Shown: one piece after another, positions 22,425-35,995 of the stretch
How the letters are laid out: every line of letters starts with the position of its first letter
Numbering within the stretch: position 1 is the first letter of the stretch
From: Pardosa pseudoannulata
Lineage: Eukaryota > Arthropoda > Arachnida > Araneae > Lycosidae
Reading direction: 5' to 3'
NCBI GenBank assembly: GCA_032207245.1
Contig: CM063504.1
Location: forward strand, 82,901,344-82,965,343
DNA length: 64,000 nucleotides
The notes under the pieces: model-generated
Told to the model about the DNA's origin: nothing
Databases searched by the model: none
Seen by the model: only the letters and a program-made list of their open reading frames with translations
Program-made: the position numbers and the translations under genes

Positions 22425-24900
22425 CGACTTGAAAAGAATTGCAAAATACTGAGGAAATGTCAGGGGTGATATAGAATATTTATCAAAAGTCAGGGAAACT
22501 TAAAAATATTTTCTTAAAGTCAGGGAAAAGCCCAAAGTAAAATGAAGTAATAATTTAGAAGGTCGAACTTTTGAATTAACTTGATCTTTAGAAGAATGGA
22601 AAGGAAAACAGAACATGAATTAGAAGAAAAGAATAAACAAATTAGAAATGCTACTGAATTAGAAGAAGCAAATTGAAAATGGACTAAATTCCTTGAAAAA
22701 AAATTGTAATGCTTAATATTTAAACCTTCTAAATTATTTGTTAAGAATAAAGGTTTAATTTATGTAACATGTACCTTCAAATTTTTATTTATTATTTAAT
22801 TTATTATTTTCACCAAGCTGCCAAGGCACGCTAGCGCAAAGTAAAAGTTGGTTTAAATTAATATGTTTCGAAACTTAAATTCTGTCAGTCCTGAACTTTA
22901 AAGAATTATTATAGATATGTTTTGCAAGGAAATAGATTTTTTAAGATTTTAGATTATTTTATTTAATATTTTCCGCGTAAGTTATTAGCAACATCTAAGT
23001 TTTATACTAGGATCTCAAATATTGCATATGAATAAAAATGGCCATACTATATATTAAAGGGGAATTCAGCATTTTTAATTATGCCACTTTTAAAATAATC
23101 AATATTTGATCTCTGTATATATAAAACCCTTTGTATGTATGTGTATAAGTGTATATTCGCTATGAATTTCGAAAAGGCTGAGTCAATCTTGATGAAATTT
23201 TGCAAGGTGGTTCAGGTACACCAGTGGTTCTCAAAAAGGTTTTTACGGGCTCACGGAGGTCTATGAAACCCTTAGGGGTCTGTGAAAAATAAAATTAATT
23301 TGGGGGTGCATGAAAAACATCTGAGAATCCATGAAAGTTCTCATGTCAAGTAAAATAATTGTAGTGTATATCAGTTTTTACGAAATTTAGAATAAATAAC
23401 AATAATTAAATTGGCAAACACTTATCAGAAATTCATTTAAAGCGAGAGAAGATTTGCCTGCTTACACTTTAAGGCTCTTTATTCAGAGAAAGACGTTCTG
23501 CACTTGGTTATTTCCGATTGGGTGTTGGATACTTTTTAATATAAGCCTAAAAAGTCAAATAAATTTATAGTGTTATAGAAACAGCTTATATATATAAATG
23601 GGGAACTAAAACCGATTTTTGAATCAGGATACCACAAATTCTAGTTACCAAAACAGATACCATCTACGTAAGTAATATCATATTAAAACATTAGGCTAAT
23701 CCATATCATTAGTAAGCATTGAAAAATGATATTTCTATAATTTTAAAAGCAGGATATAATTTTAATAGATATATAACATCAAAGATCAAAATGTTTTATT
23801 TATATCTTATTTTTAAGTTACTACTATATACACCAAATTTAAAACTCTTATTTTGTTGTTATGTTGCTCTTTCAGAGTCATTTAGGGTAAACCCTGTAAA
23901 AGTTTTAGGTCAAATAGTTCGGAGGTCAAAAGCATCATAAAGATAGAACTTTTTTTTCCCTTCCATGCAACTTCACGACCATATATCGTACACAATTTTC
24001 TTTGAATGCTATGCTAAAATAATCAAAATCTTTGAGGCATTTTATTCATGTGATAGTGTATAAAGTGTGCTTTAAAATTATATAAGTTTTGATATTTCAA
24101 TGCCAGAAATAGCTTAATTGTTGGATTATTTTATTATTTTTTCGTGTCTTTTTTAATCTTATTTTGCTTTATTTTCATTCCTTAACAAAACCCTTCATGG
24201 AAATTAAAAATATTTAACATTTTATTTGTCACCTTATTAATATTTTTATTTTTAGATAAGTACCTCGGTCCTCTTAAAAATAATCTCGCAAAATAGAGTC
24301 CTTTGATTGTTTTAGTTTATATTTTTAAATATTACGAAGAAAATTAAATTTAATCAAAATGTGTTATTTTATGAAAACGAAATGCTTTGTTTTCGAAACT
24401 TGTTATATTGCTGCTATGCAATATAATCAAAGTAGTTTAAATTTTGAAATTAATATAACCTTCATTATGGAATTTTAATTAACCAGACCGAAGTTTGGTT
24501 AAGTAGAAAAAAAATAAGAAGTTTAGTATGTACTAGTATATTTTGTATAAGTATTTATTTATTATGTACAAGCATACAAGTTAACTGTTTCATTTTTATG
24601 TAATAGCGTAAAGCAGCTACTTATTATATAAAAATGAAATTTCCGAAAATGTTTGTCCACTGCATAAAGCCACTTGACTGAACCTATCGAATCCCGGTTT
24701 GTGTGAACAGTCCATTAGCTGCTAGGCTGAATGATCTTTTTTTAGAGGCGCAGTCAAGAACCCTGCTGTAAGCATAGCCTGTTTAATGTTATAAGAATTG
24801 TGAATCTTTGTTAACATTTATTTATTTTCACACACTTTCATTAAATCTAAAATAACCCAAAGTGTAGAGTTCTTCCATTATTCATTGTGCTGGTTTCAAC
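22425..24900. other. No gene; traces of old repeats
   Basis: Around 23110-23215 the phrases tatataaaaccctttgtatg and cttgatgaaattttgcaagg resemble sequence commonly found near one end of arthropod Helitron-like elements. At 23222 ccagtggttctcaaaaagg resembles a hAT terminus. A short lysine/glutamate-rich frame at 22595-22710 has an internal stop. The plus frame 23719-23940 shows no domain. Confidence 0.4.
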
Positions 24901-24906
24901 TATATT

Positions 24907-25210
24907 ATGCCTCCTTCACACTATGGCCCATTATTGACCACTGCAGTATTGACCCTGATGGCCATCTTGGACGATGGTTCATCAGTTGCCTCCACACACT
25001 TGGCCACTAATTCAGTCAAGTGCCTGGATATGTCCATAGAGTCTACTGCGCACTTTAGTACCGCATCTGACTGTTTTTGGTGTTTGAAGAAAACCCGCTC
25101 CGAAGCCATCTCCTGCCAAGGCCATTTTATCGTCTACCATCCTAGACCTCAATAAGCTATACCCCTCCGCACAGTGGTAATGGCTTGCAGTGGACCATAG
25201 TGTGGAGGGG
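24907..25210. mobile_element. Possible TIR-bounded GC-richer insertion
   Basis: cctccttcacactatggcc at the left and gcagtggaccatagtgtggag at the right (both trimmed) are inverted relatives. The segment between is GC-richer than its surroundings. A 62-codon minus frame at 24921-25109 begins MASERVFFKHQKQSDAVLKC and has no domain I recognise. This could be a small non-autonomous DNA element or a retained piece of transposon coding sequence. Confidence 0.4.
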
Positions 25211-25310
25211 TCTTTTCAATACAAGTGCTGCCAACCTTGAGAGGTCGAGTACAGCGTCATCTATTCGTTTCCGCCCACACTTTTCTATATAATTATGATT
25301 CATAATAATG

Positions 25311-25492
25311 AAAGATGGCCGATTGGTTAGGGTGCTGACCTTCGGTACCGAAGTTCGTGGGTTCGAATCCCACAGTGGCATGGATGTTCGTAGCCGTTCG
25401 GAATCTGCTTTAAGCTGTAGGTCCCGGTCTCATTAGCCCTCGTGTTGCAAAAAGTAGACCGTAGCACTCCAAACCAACCAACCAAACCAACC
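25311..25492 (+). mobile_element. tRNA-derived SINE, copy 4
   Basis: Well-preserved head with A-box tggccgattgg and B-box ggttcgaatcc. The body matches other copies and the tail is aaaccaaccaaccaaacc. taataatg flanks both ends. A minus frame across it (25157-25381) is a shadow. Confidence 0.88.
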
Positions 25493-26455
25493 TAATAATG
25501 TTCTCTACCTGTTCTCAAAGTTTTGGGATACCCTTTAGATAAATCTAGCTTTTGTATTAATTAATTTTTAATTACACAGGTACAACAATTTGAAAATTAA
25601 TAGAAATGTGTTTTGCCATGTTAGTTTTCATAACTTAATATGTTATATTATAATTTATTTAATGGAATGAATTTATTTTAAAACGCTTTGTTATTTTACA
25701 CTAATAAAAATAATACTTTATTATTTTTCTTTGAAGTGGTTTTCAAACATATAGTTTAATAAAAAATGTAATATTAATTATATAATAAGTTATTGTTCTT
25801 ATGTTGAATACAAAAATATTTAATGCTGTATTTTTTATGTTAAGAAATAATAAATGACTTAAATTTTTTTAATTATTTCTATATAATGCAATAAACTGAT
25901 AAAACTGCATAAATATAATAATTTCAGAACGGTCACATTAATAGGTACATTAAGTCATCCGGCGTTTGTTACTGTCTGATTTTAATATAGTCTCTAAGGT
26001 TAAAGAGGTTCCCGAACTCTAGCCTATACCACTACTGCTTAAAGAAAATTTAATATAAGCTTCTCTCTTTTTTGCATTTTATCTAAGAATTTTTCCCAAA
26101 CAAAATTTTACCAAATATTAAGAGTATTTCACACTTCTGTGAAATAGATAAAAGAGTTACGCAAAATGTTTCTCAAGAAACAGCTTCCAAAAAAGGAGCA
26201 ATTATTCGCTGGAGAACATGCTATATTCATATGAATATTTTTAAACAAATTTGTAGCTTCGAAATTCTTTAAATGTGTACGACAATTTAGAAGGAATAAA
26301 ATTTTTGGGCAAAGATCAACACAAAACTTGCAAAGACTGGATTTTTTTCTCTTTTTAAATGATGCGCATTCGTCATTCTTGAGATAAAAGTTTTTTTGCT
26401 CTTATGATATAAGTATGTTTACACATGTAATCATTTCACCAGATAAGCACATATG

Positions 26456-26613
26456 TTTTGGTTTAGTTTATGATGCTACTGTCTACATTTTGCAATACAA
26501 GGGTTAATGAGACCGGCACCTACAGCTTAAAGCCGATTCCGAACGGTTACGAACATCCATGCAACAATGGGATTCGAACCCACGAATTCCGATACCGAAG
26601 TCCATCGTTCGGC
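26456..26613 (-). mobile_element. tRNA-derived SINE, copy 5
   Basis: Tail at left, reversed B box gattcgaaccc near 26570 and head at right. taagcacatatg flanks both ends (26444-26455 and 26614-26625). Confidence 0.87.
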
Positions 26614-26959
26614 TAAGCACATATGAATACCTGCTTTAAACAATGTTATAGTTTTCTGAGATAGATGACGCTGGGGCGTCTGTTTTTTGTTCAGTTTAAA
26701 AAGTCTTTTTTGTTGTTGTTGTTCTTTTGTGAGTAAAGTTTTTCTAATTGAGCGATTTGAATTAATTTATGAATCTTCACATCATTTTTGGAACTTACAT
26801 CGGTCAAATCGTGTCGATTTGAATTCACATCATCGATTCATAAGGAACAAATCAAATTAGCCACGTTTAGTATTCTGTAGAAAACCCTTTTTTATTTGTA
26901 AAAGCTTACAAACGTCAGGTTATTTTGATTTAGATCGCTATGCACAATTTTTTCAACAC

Positions 26960-27080
26960 TGTTTAAACCGGGACCTACTGCTTAAAACAGATTTCGAAGC
27001 ATCGAAAATCCATTGGGATTAGATCGAGGGAACTCCAGTTTCAAAGAAAAGCACCCTACCCATTCGGATATCGTTCGGTG
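26960..27080 (-). mobile_element. tRNA-derived SINE, copy 6 (degenerate)
   Basis: Body phrases aaaccgggacctactgctta and the head end tatcgttcggtg are kept. The tail is lost and the B box is unrecognisable. Confidence 0.6.
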
Positions 27081-28600
27081 AACTGGGAATCAATAATTCC
27101 AATAAAAACGGATAACTCTTAAACTAAAAAAAAGAGTTTAATACTTTAAGTGCACATTAAAATTAATGCTCGAAAATAAAGAAGTATTAAAAATTTTGGT
27201 AAATGAATACGCCATTTAGACATCGATATTTAAAATTCGCATTCAAAAATATACATTTGTCAATCGGTGATTAAAAAATACATATTTTTAAACGAGGTGA
27301 CTAGCTATTGGCAGTACTACCAGATGTACTTTATATATTTCATATAATATCAACAATTTTCTTTCGCCGTTTATTATCATAATACAATTATACGCAATAA
27401 AAGCGCATTGAAATTTACTTTTAATAAAACGAAATTCAATGTAAAACTGTAATTTAGCCAAAGAGCTGAAGGTCTTGTTTATACTACGTAAATCAAAGCC
27501 TCTGTTGTACAGCAAAAGTAAATATTTTTATTTAGTTTCAAACTGATGTCCGCTCAATGCCTAAAAATACGACTGCAAAAAACCGAGGTCTAATAATTTA
27601 AACTTCACATCGGTGATAAACGAAAGGAATATAGAAAAACAAAACTCAAAACAGTCAACGTTATTTCATAGTTCTTTTTTTTCTTTCTCTCCAGTGTTAA
27701 ACTGTTCAAGGTTAACATAACACAGCCTTGGAATACGCTATCTTGGGACGGCCAGTAGAAAAAATATTTGTAAGAAGAAAAATATAAAAAAATATTTTTT
27801 AAAAACTGCTTTTGTAGGAAACTCAAAGGCTAAGATAGTACTTAATACATTTTCATTCATTATATTAGATAACAAACTATTTCCTTTTTTTTTTTTTTTT
27901 ATTTACGGCCTAGTAAAATTTGGTAAAAGTACTAAGATTTTTATAATTTTAAAACTTTGTCAAATAATAATATACATGTTCAAAAAGTATTTTTTTAAAA
28001 ATCACTTTTATTTAACAAGAAAAGCGTAAAAGAAATGCACTTAAAAATCAAAATTTTGTTTGAGTTGTTAATTAAGCCGCTAGATGGCGATACTATTTGA
28101 AAATCTCTGCAATTGTGATTCCAAGTACGCTGTACAGCTTTTTGCATCTACCAACCTGATTTTATTTTTTTCTTCTCCAATATAATTTTTTATGGTTTTT
28201 CAACCATAAAAAAATCTTGTATATACCGTATATTGTCCGGTGACAATCGAATATCGTAATGTCACCGGAATTGAAAACATACTGATAATTTCAGATCTCT
28301 AGATAGTTTGGAAAATAGTTAAAATTGATTAACTGGAGATTTACAAATGATACTTTCGAAATTGGAATCCGACATTGGCAAATTGTTAGAACTGTATCAG
28401 CCTCAAGAATCTCATTAATTTATTTTTTGTTTCTTATTTAAGTTTTTATTAAACAATTTTTTACTACATTTGACAGCTGTTTTATTTAATTTCTAATTTG
28501 TGATTCTTAATAGATAAAATAGATATAATTTTGAATTATATTTTAATATTTGGTATAATTATCTATTATGGAAGAGTTCGAATATTTTTTCTTCAAATGG
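27081..28600. other. AT-rich sequence, no gene seen
   Basis: Minus frames at 27288-27515 and 27605-27826 lack recognisable domains. A 10-base perfect stem, tccggtgaca with tgtcaccgga, lies at about 28229-28270. A CTCF-like word is annotated separately. Confidence 0.4.
28077..28090 (+). promoter_or_regulatory. CTCF-like motif
   Basis: CCGCTAGATGGCGA fits the classical CTCF core (CC.SYAGRKGGCR) at nearly every position. Short words such as this also occur inside arthropod repeats, so binding is only a possibility. Confidence 0.3.
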
Positions 28601-28744
28601 GGAGGCAGTCCAAAAAAGATTGGAAATCTATGATTTAAAACAAAATTTTTACAAGTTCTTAAATAAGAGTATAACTTTAACCATTTTAACATTTAATTGT
28701 TTTACTATTTTAAGTAATGTATTTAATATACATGTATGTATGTA

Positions 28745-28747
28745 TGT

Positions 28748-28778
<31 letters not shown>

Positions 28779-28780
28779 CA
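28745..28780. repeat. Compound (TGTA)/(CA)/(TA) microsatellite
   Basis: Short runs of tgta, then ca, then ta repeats. The overlapping small frame is a repeat artefact. Confidence 0.85.
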
Positions 28781-29246
28781 TATGGAAAAATTAATCAGTC
28801 AATTACAAATAAATTAGCCACTATTTTTTTTAATTGTCTGGTCTTACTGGGTTATGAGCGACCTTAAGACTAATGAAAAACATGTTCCTCAGACAAAAGC
28901 AGAGCATGGATTGATACATGAAAACTCTTTTCTGTTACAAAGTTAGTCCCACAGCGAGATATGAGACGAATTCTTTCCCAAGAGAGAGCAGCTTAGTCAG
29001 CGCTATTAACAATCAGACAGGAATTTAAAAGTGAACCATTTTATTGGCACAGCTGGAAAACGTGGTGAGTGGACGGAAAATTAGCATTTATTTCAGAGTA
29101 AGCTTTGAGAGACTACTAAATAAATTTTAAGCCTTGGAACACTCCAGTAAATAAGACATACGGATGGGAAAATAGATATCAAGGACTGAGAAGGGGAAAA
29201 GGGCACTTTTATAGAAATATTTTATGGGTAATAGTTTTGATAAATT

Positions 29247-30405
<1,159 letters not shown>

Positions 30406-30409
30406 GTAA

Positions 30410-30830
30410 TTAATAAGAGATTTGAAAAAAAAATTCAATTTTACTCCACTCAAAATACAGTTTCTTTTAAGTCAAAGAAACTGTATTTTGAGTATTTTGA
30501 GTTTTAAATTAATTTTACAATTTACACTAAATCACAAATTTGTGATTAAAATCACACTCAGTTTATTTAATTTGTGATTAAGTGAATGTTTCAGTCTATT
30601 TAGTATGAATGTTATGTGTTTCCTTTGTGTTTTCTTTGTTAATTCAATTAGATTTTAAATATTCAATTTTTGTAAAATTTTTCCTCAAAATGTTGTTTTT
30701 GTTTATGTATCAATTTGTTGAGTTACGATCCCCTCGCCAGATTTCAAACGCCACGCTGCAAGCACGCCACGCACGCAAGCTGCAAGCACGCCAATTTCGC
30801 CAAATGTGGTTGAAGCACCAACAAGATCCA
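30410..30830. repeat. Segment related to the insertion inside the mariner
   Basis: Shares ordered phrases with 32404-32640: taataagagatttgaaaaaaa, then ccagatttcaaa..cgctgcaagcacgcca, then aaatgtggttgaag. It also holds a hairpin, caaaatacagtttctt with aagaaactgtattttg, at about 30452-30491. The plus frame 30609-30833 crosses this repeat. Confidence 0.65.
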
Positions 30831-30963
30831 TGATTAGAAACAGGAGAGTGGGCTAAGAAGAGGAGTTGAAAAACCCATGGTTTATTGAAAACAAATTTTT
30901 TCAACAAACTTGATAATTATAGTGAAATTTCTAGGCCTTATATATGACTCCGAGTTTAATTTA

Positions 30964-31143
30964 GCCGAACAATGGCCGAATGGTAGAGCGCTGCTCTTCG
31001 GAACCAGAGTTCGCGAGTTCGAATCCCGCTGCGGGCATGGATGTTTGTAGCCGTTTGGAATCGGCTTTAAGCTGTAGGTCCCGGTCTCATTAGCCCTCGT
31101 GTACAAAACAGTAGATCGTAGTGCTCCAAACCAAACCAAACCA
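30964..31143 (+). mobile_element. tRNA-derived SINE, copy 7
   Basis: Head at left with A-box-like tggccgaatgg and B-box gttcgaatccc, tail aaaccaaaccaaacca. agtttaattta flanks both ends (30953-30963 and 31144-31154). Confidence 0.9.
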
Positions 31144-31343
31144 AGTTTAATTTAATTCTTAATAACAGTAGACTTCTTATACAAGGGTGACTCTGAAAAT
31201 TTTGAGATATGCGCAGATGAGAATTTATAAAATAAAAATAATGGTTTAATTTTAAAATACAAAGTTTTTTAACACAGTAGATGATTTTTTACTGACTTAT
31301 TTCAACTTGTTTAGCGTAGAATAAATTTTAAACAGAAGAGAAA

Positions 31344-32250
31344 ATGGAGTTGACGCGAGAACATTTTCGCGATATGATTTTTTTACGATTTTAAAGAAGG
31401 ATTAAATCAAGAAGAATGCTTTCAACGGTTGCAATTGGCATTTGGTGAAGAATTTCCAGTTCGTGCTACTGTATTCAGATGGTTTGAAGAATTTAGCAGA
31501 GGTTGCAATTTTCTTCAGGAGGAAGAAAACATAGGAAGGCCGCAGTCGGCAGTAATCCCGTATAATGTGTCTGCCATACGAAAAATGTTAATGGATGATA
31601 ATCGCTGTACCTCTCAAATTATACAGAAGGAACTTAACATTCGATCCGCAGCCATACACAAAATTATTAATGAAGAATTACATGTAAAAACAATAGTTTG
31701 CCATCGGGTTCCCCATAATCTAACTGAGTACCAAAAAGGGGAGCGTGTCAGAATCAGTAAAGAAACTCTTAAATTGCTAAATGATGGTGGCCACCGCATC
31801 ATTTCTAAAATTATAACGGGTGATGAAACGTACATACTGTTTCAGACGTTCCAACACGTCAAGAAAGCAAAGCATGTGTCTTTGAAGGTGATCCCATACC
31901 GACAATGGTGAAAAGACAACGCGCACTGAAGAAAAGTGATGTATGCCGTTTTCTTCAGAAGTACGGGATTGGTCAAAGCCATCAAGTTGGAAGGACAGAA
32001 GACAGTAACAGCAAATTGGTATACCACTAAATGTCTTCCACAAATTCTACAAGAAGTTAATGTTAGGTGACTAATGCTTCACCCTGACATTGCATGTTCA
32101 CATACAGCCGGATTAACAGTTGAATTTCTTAAACAAAAACAAATTAAAGTGATAGAACATCCGCCGTATTCACCTGATCTAGCTATGTGTGACTTTTAAT
32201 TATTTTTTAATCTAAAAAAGAACGTACGTGGATGTCTTTTCATTCAGAAG
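31344..32250 (+). pseudogene. mariner transposase pseudogene
   Basis: The ATG at 31344 opens MELTREHFRDMI, and a one-base T-run shift then breaks the frame. The longest intact stretch (31429-31911) covers the paired helix-turn-helix with VFRWFEEF, a GRPQSA linker and the first catalytic Asp in TGDET. After a stop the frame continues to KVMYAVFF, then HPDIA at the second Asp (normally HDNAP) and YSPDLAMCDF at the third Asp. All three D,D34D positions survive, but several stops and the altered second motif show that it cannot be active. Confidence 0.93.
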
Positions 32251-32403
32251 AAGAGATTGATGTGGCTATAAATGCATTTTTCATCTATTCATAGAAATGA
32301 ATGGCTTGAGATATTTAATCTGTGGAAAATTCGTCTACAAAAATTGCATTGATGTTGGAGAAGACTACTTTGAACGCAACTAAAATTTTGAAAGTATAAC
32401 TGT

Positions 32404-32634
32404 AATAAGAGATTTGAAAAAAAATTTTCAATTTTACAACTCCTCTAATCCACTAAAATACGTTCTGGATGTCGATTTACTTGAAAAATTTAAGAACGTG
32501 TGATGCGATTTACTTAAAATTAAAAAAGAATTTCCAAGTATCTTAATTTCTATGAAATGTGATTACGTCTAGATTTCAAAAACGCTGCAAGCACGCCAAA
32601 ATTGCACAATTTGAAATGTGGTTTGAAGAACCAA
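32404..32634. repeat. ~230-bp insertion within the mariner, flanked by long direct repeats
   Basis: The phrase aaattttgaaagt.taactgta occurs before (about 32380-32403) and after (about 32636-32660), a ~20-base direct repeat. The enclosed sequence matches 30410-30830 just outside the element. The long duplication would suit a LINE-mobilised sequence or a template-switch repair event. Confidence 0.6.
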
Positions 32635-32819
32635 AAAATTTTGAAAGTCTAACTGTAAAAACCTAATTGTATTTCAAAAATTTCAGAGTGACCCTCGTAT
32701 GCGTACGGTGTTAGATGAAAGCGCTGCAGATAGATAAATTTTTGTGTGTGACGCTCCCGCTCTTTGTCAAGCTATAACATTAAGATTTTTGTAGATGTGA
32801 GGGCACTTTCTTCTTACAG

Positions 32820-33292
32820 CATTCGCCACTACCAAGACGCAGATATCGTTGGCCATTTATTAAAGGAGCATCATATTACTATATAACATTACTCCCAAAG
32901 ACAATCTATCTAGCACTGATCCAGGACCATATAGTCGTGAGGCCTTCTAGGCTTCTCCTGGTGGTGGTGGACAGATCGCAAGTATTGCCCCCCCCCCATC
33001 CTTCGAAGTGCCCGTAGCGCGCCTGTCGCCGCGCAGGCGTCATTTGCCCCAGGACAACATAAACAAAGTGGGTCCTCATAATTTAGCAGAAAGGACCTAG
33101 CAGAAGACTTCCAGATTTGGCGTGCATTAATGGGGCATCGTTTAGGGACTTGGGTACATAGAGACCGCGAAGCTATTTTACTTACCCCAGCCGCTATTAA
33201 TGAACACGGTGGATCTTTGGCCAGCTCAAGCCTCGCAACCAGCCAGTTACGACATCGATGTCTTTGACGACTGAGCTACCACGGTTGTCAAA
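32820..33292 (-). mobile_element. Second SINE family (tRNA-like), copy A
   Basis: Read on the minus strand, 33292-33215 has an A-box-like tagctcagtcg and a B-box-like ggttgcgaggc, as in a tRNA head. A GC-rich body follows, including gcgccatt..cgggcac type sequence and a C-run at 32988-32999. It differs from the CCAAA-tail family. The far end is not sharply defined. Confidence 0.6.
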
Positions 33293-33985
33293 TTATAATA
33301 CAACGACATGCATCTCACCAAGCATTCGGTCTGGAAATTTAAGGTTCCCAAATAACGGTTATATTTATTTCAAAATTCAAATTAAATTTTAGATTACGTT
33401 ACATTAACAAAAGAAGCAAACAACTCATTGTCATAATCAAAACACTGATAGTTTATTTCCTGTTCATCTATAAATATTTATCGCCTTATGTTGTCAAATA
33501 ACGCCTGTCAAAATCGATAATTTGATAAATTTTGTCTAATGCTAAAATTTAAGGACCATTACATAGAACTTGCATTATTTGAGTGTTGGTTTTTATGTAA
33601 TTAAAAATTAGAATAACTTTTGACCCATTAAGGAAAAAAAGGATTTTAGATACAGCTGTAGTTACAGGACTTCATTGGCGACATTTTAGATTTTTTCCTT
33701 TATTTCTAGAAATTATAAAAGTTATAAACTGGGCAGAGTTTGAAGTTTCCGTGTTAATTTAGCTGTAATATTTCTATCTATAAAGTTCCGTTTATTTTCC
33801 CTATTGTGCTATTTTTTAATTTATATTTTACAAAAATTTCTATGAAATTTCTGCGCTATGCACGACGTTTGGCTAGGCGACAAAAAGTTGTTTATACAAA
33901 ATGTCGCCAATGGGATACTATATCAGTGCTGTTCCTAAAATACATTGTATTTGAAAACTGTATATTCAATATAGCCTATATTAAA
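33293..33985. other. AT-rich sequence, no gene seen
   Basis: The long plus frame 33806-34270 starts here but runs into SINE-like sequence, and its translation shows no domain. Confidence 0.4.
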
Positions 33986-33989
33986 ATAC

Positions 33990-34205
33990 AAAACACAGCA
34001 ATAAAAGCAATTTTAAAGACACCTCCAGAGGTATCGTTTCAACTAGGCAGACATTTCGCCCACGAACCTGTTTTACTACCCTCAGTAGATATTAGTGAAC
34101 ATGCGGTGTTTGGATGTGAGTTTGGGTACAAGCCTCGAACTCACAACTCTCTAGCTACGAGCTCAACGCCTTTCCCGATGGAGCTATCGCGATCCATAGT
34201 TCATT
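33990..34205 (-). mobile_element. Second SINE family (tRNA-like), copy B
   Basis: Minus-strand head with tagctccatcgg as a poor A box and gagttcgaggc as B box. The phrase attagtgaacatgcggtg matches attaatgaacacggtgg in copy A at the same distance from the head. This explains the 154-codon plus frame at 33806-34270, which I therefore do not call a gene. Confidence 0.6.
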
Positions 34206-34339
34206 TTTGGGTGAAAAATATACCTTTTGACTATAAATTTCGTTTTTATGTTTTTAATTGTAAAAATTAGCATTTATACAATTGAAATAAAATATTTTGT
34301 CATTTTATTTTATTAATTTTTTAGTGCAGTAAGTTTAGT

Positions 34340-34800
34340 TATACTTCAATTTACATATGTGGACAGTTAAAAATTAAATCAACTTATGAAACTAAATTAA
34401 ATTAATTCTAAAGAAAGTGGATTAACAACGGTTAGAAAATCAATGATTTTAAAAATGAACACCTTTATCTCTAATGATGTAACTTTACGATAGTTGAAAT
34501 GTATTGTCAAAGATACATTATTATGCAAAATTTCCGCGCAACTGGACACTGAGCAGTTAGCAAAAATTTAATTTTAAAATTTAGACCTGGAAAAGTACAG
34601 TGTGTGAGTTAAATAAAAGTATGTAAAAAATAAATGGACATTCTCAATTTACACATGCGGAAATTAAAAATTAAATTATGAAACTAAATGAAATTAACCC
34701 TAGAGAAAGTGGATTACAACAGTTAAAAATAGATGATTAGGTAAATAAATTTACCTATAATTATGTAACTTCATTAAATTGATGCATTATTTTTTAGGAC
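34340..34800. repeat. Diverged tandem duplication, ~305-bp offset
   Basis: The 34350-34480 sequence (aaaattaaat..atgaaactaaat, agaaagtggatta) recurs at 34655-34790 with about 15-20 percent differences. Confidence 0.65.
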
Positions 34801-35139
34801 GGTTTCCTTGAGGTGTCCTCTCTTTCGATATTAACCTATGGGGAAAAATAAAATCCCCTCTGGTCGGCATGGATTATTTAAAGATTTTTTTTTAAACAAT
34901 ATATAAACGTGATAGGACAGCATATTCTCTATGAAGGTATCGTTCTATTTTTTTTAAGAGACAGAGAGAGAGAGATAGAAAAAGAAAAGAGAAAATAATC
35001 AAGAAAACTATATTTAATTTTAAATTATTTGTGAGAAATTTTGAAATACTCTATTTTAAACACAAATAAGAATATTTACACACATAAATTCAAAAAAAGG
35101 TAGGGGGATAACATCCTAGAGAATTTGCTGTTCTATCAC

Positions 35140-35549
35140 TAGAGTTGTGAGCAGTGGAAAAAACCCGGTTTAAACCAGGGAAAAAAACGGGTTTTTGGAA
35201 AGGGAATTTTGAAAATTTCCAAAACATGGGAACTTTGAAGTATTTTGAAGTCGCCAATTCCTATGACACGACGAGAACCACCATTTATTTTCTGTCTTTG
35301 TTGTAGACCTCAAAAGTTGATATTCTTCACAAAATTTAACTATTATATGCTATGAAAAAAACCTTGAATAATTGGAATTAACTAACTATATTTGGCAAAG
35401 TATCATGTTTAACATGAAAGTATGAGTATATTTTTCCTTTGAGAAATATCCAATATTTTTATTATTGCATAAATATTAGGCAATAATCTGTGGTGTCACA
35501 AAACCCATAAATCATTATTTTTCTTGGATAACATCTCTCTCTCTCTCTC

Positions 35550-35637
<88 letters not shown>

Positions 35638-35957
35638 GTGTGTGTGTGTGTGTGTGTGTAGGATTGGACACAAAATGCAACAGTGTCATTTGATTACACC
35701 TTTAAATGATATATGCATTAAAAAATAATAAACTATTATTTTAAATTTAAAGATATTTATTTTTATATTATAGAAGGAGGGGAAAATTTTAGCATAAAGC
35801 AATTTACATAATAAATAATGATCAAAAATAATGTATGTAATTATTATATTTGCAATTAAAATTGAAGCAACCAGTTATGTGTTTGAAAAGACTAACAGGG
35901 TCATTAATTACATAAGTACTACTATAAAATTATTTAAATGCTGATTGCTATTATTTC

Positions 35958-35995
<38 letters not shown>

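Larger units (their letters stand above)
31182..32697 (+). mobile_element. mariner element (dead), 1516 bp
   Basis: Left terminus CAAGGGTGACTCTGAAA pairs with the right terminus TTTCAGAGTGACCCTCG, with TA on each side. An internal ~230-bp insertion accounts for its excess over the usual ~1.3 kb of a mariner. It encodes a broken transposase on the plus strand. Confidence 0.92.

Noticed and set aside
22595..22710. Lys/Glu-rich plus frame
   Set aside because: Short, with an internal stop, and no domain; may be low-complexity chance coding.
25311..25385. Possible functional tRNA gene
   Set aside because: The A and B boxes are present, but the cloverleaf is poor and the sequence continues into a SINE body and tail with target duplication.
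30609..30833. 74-codon plus frame ending with an Ala/Arg/Gln-rich stretch
   Set aside because: The end is a simple tandem of gcaagcacgcca-type words shared with the insert at 32404-32634, so it is repeat.
33806..34270. 154-codon plus-strand open frame
   Set aside because: Its 3' half reads through a tRNA-like SINE head in antisense, and the translation has no domain.
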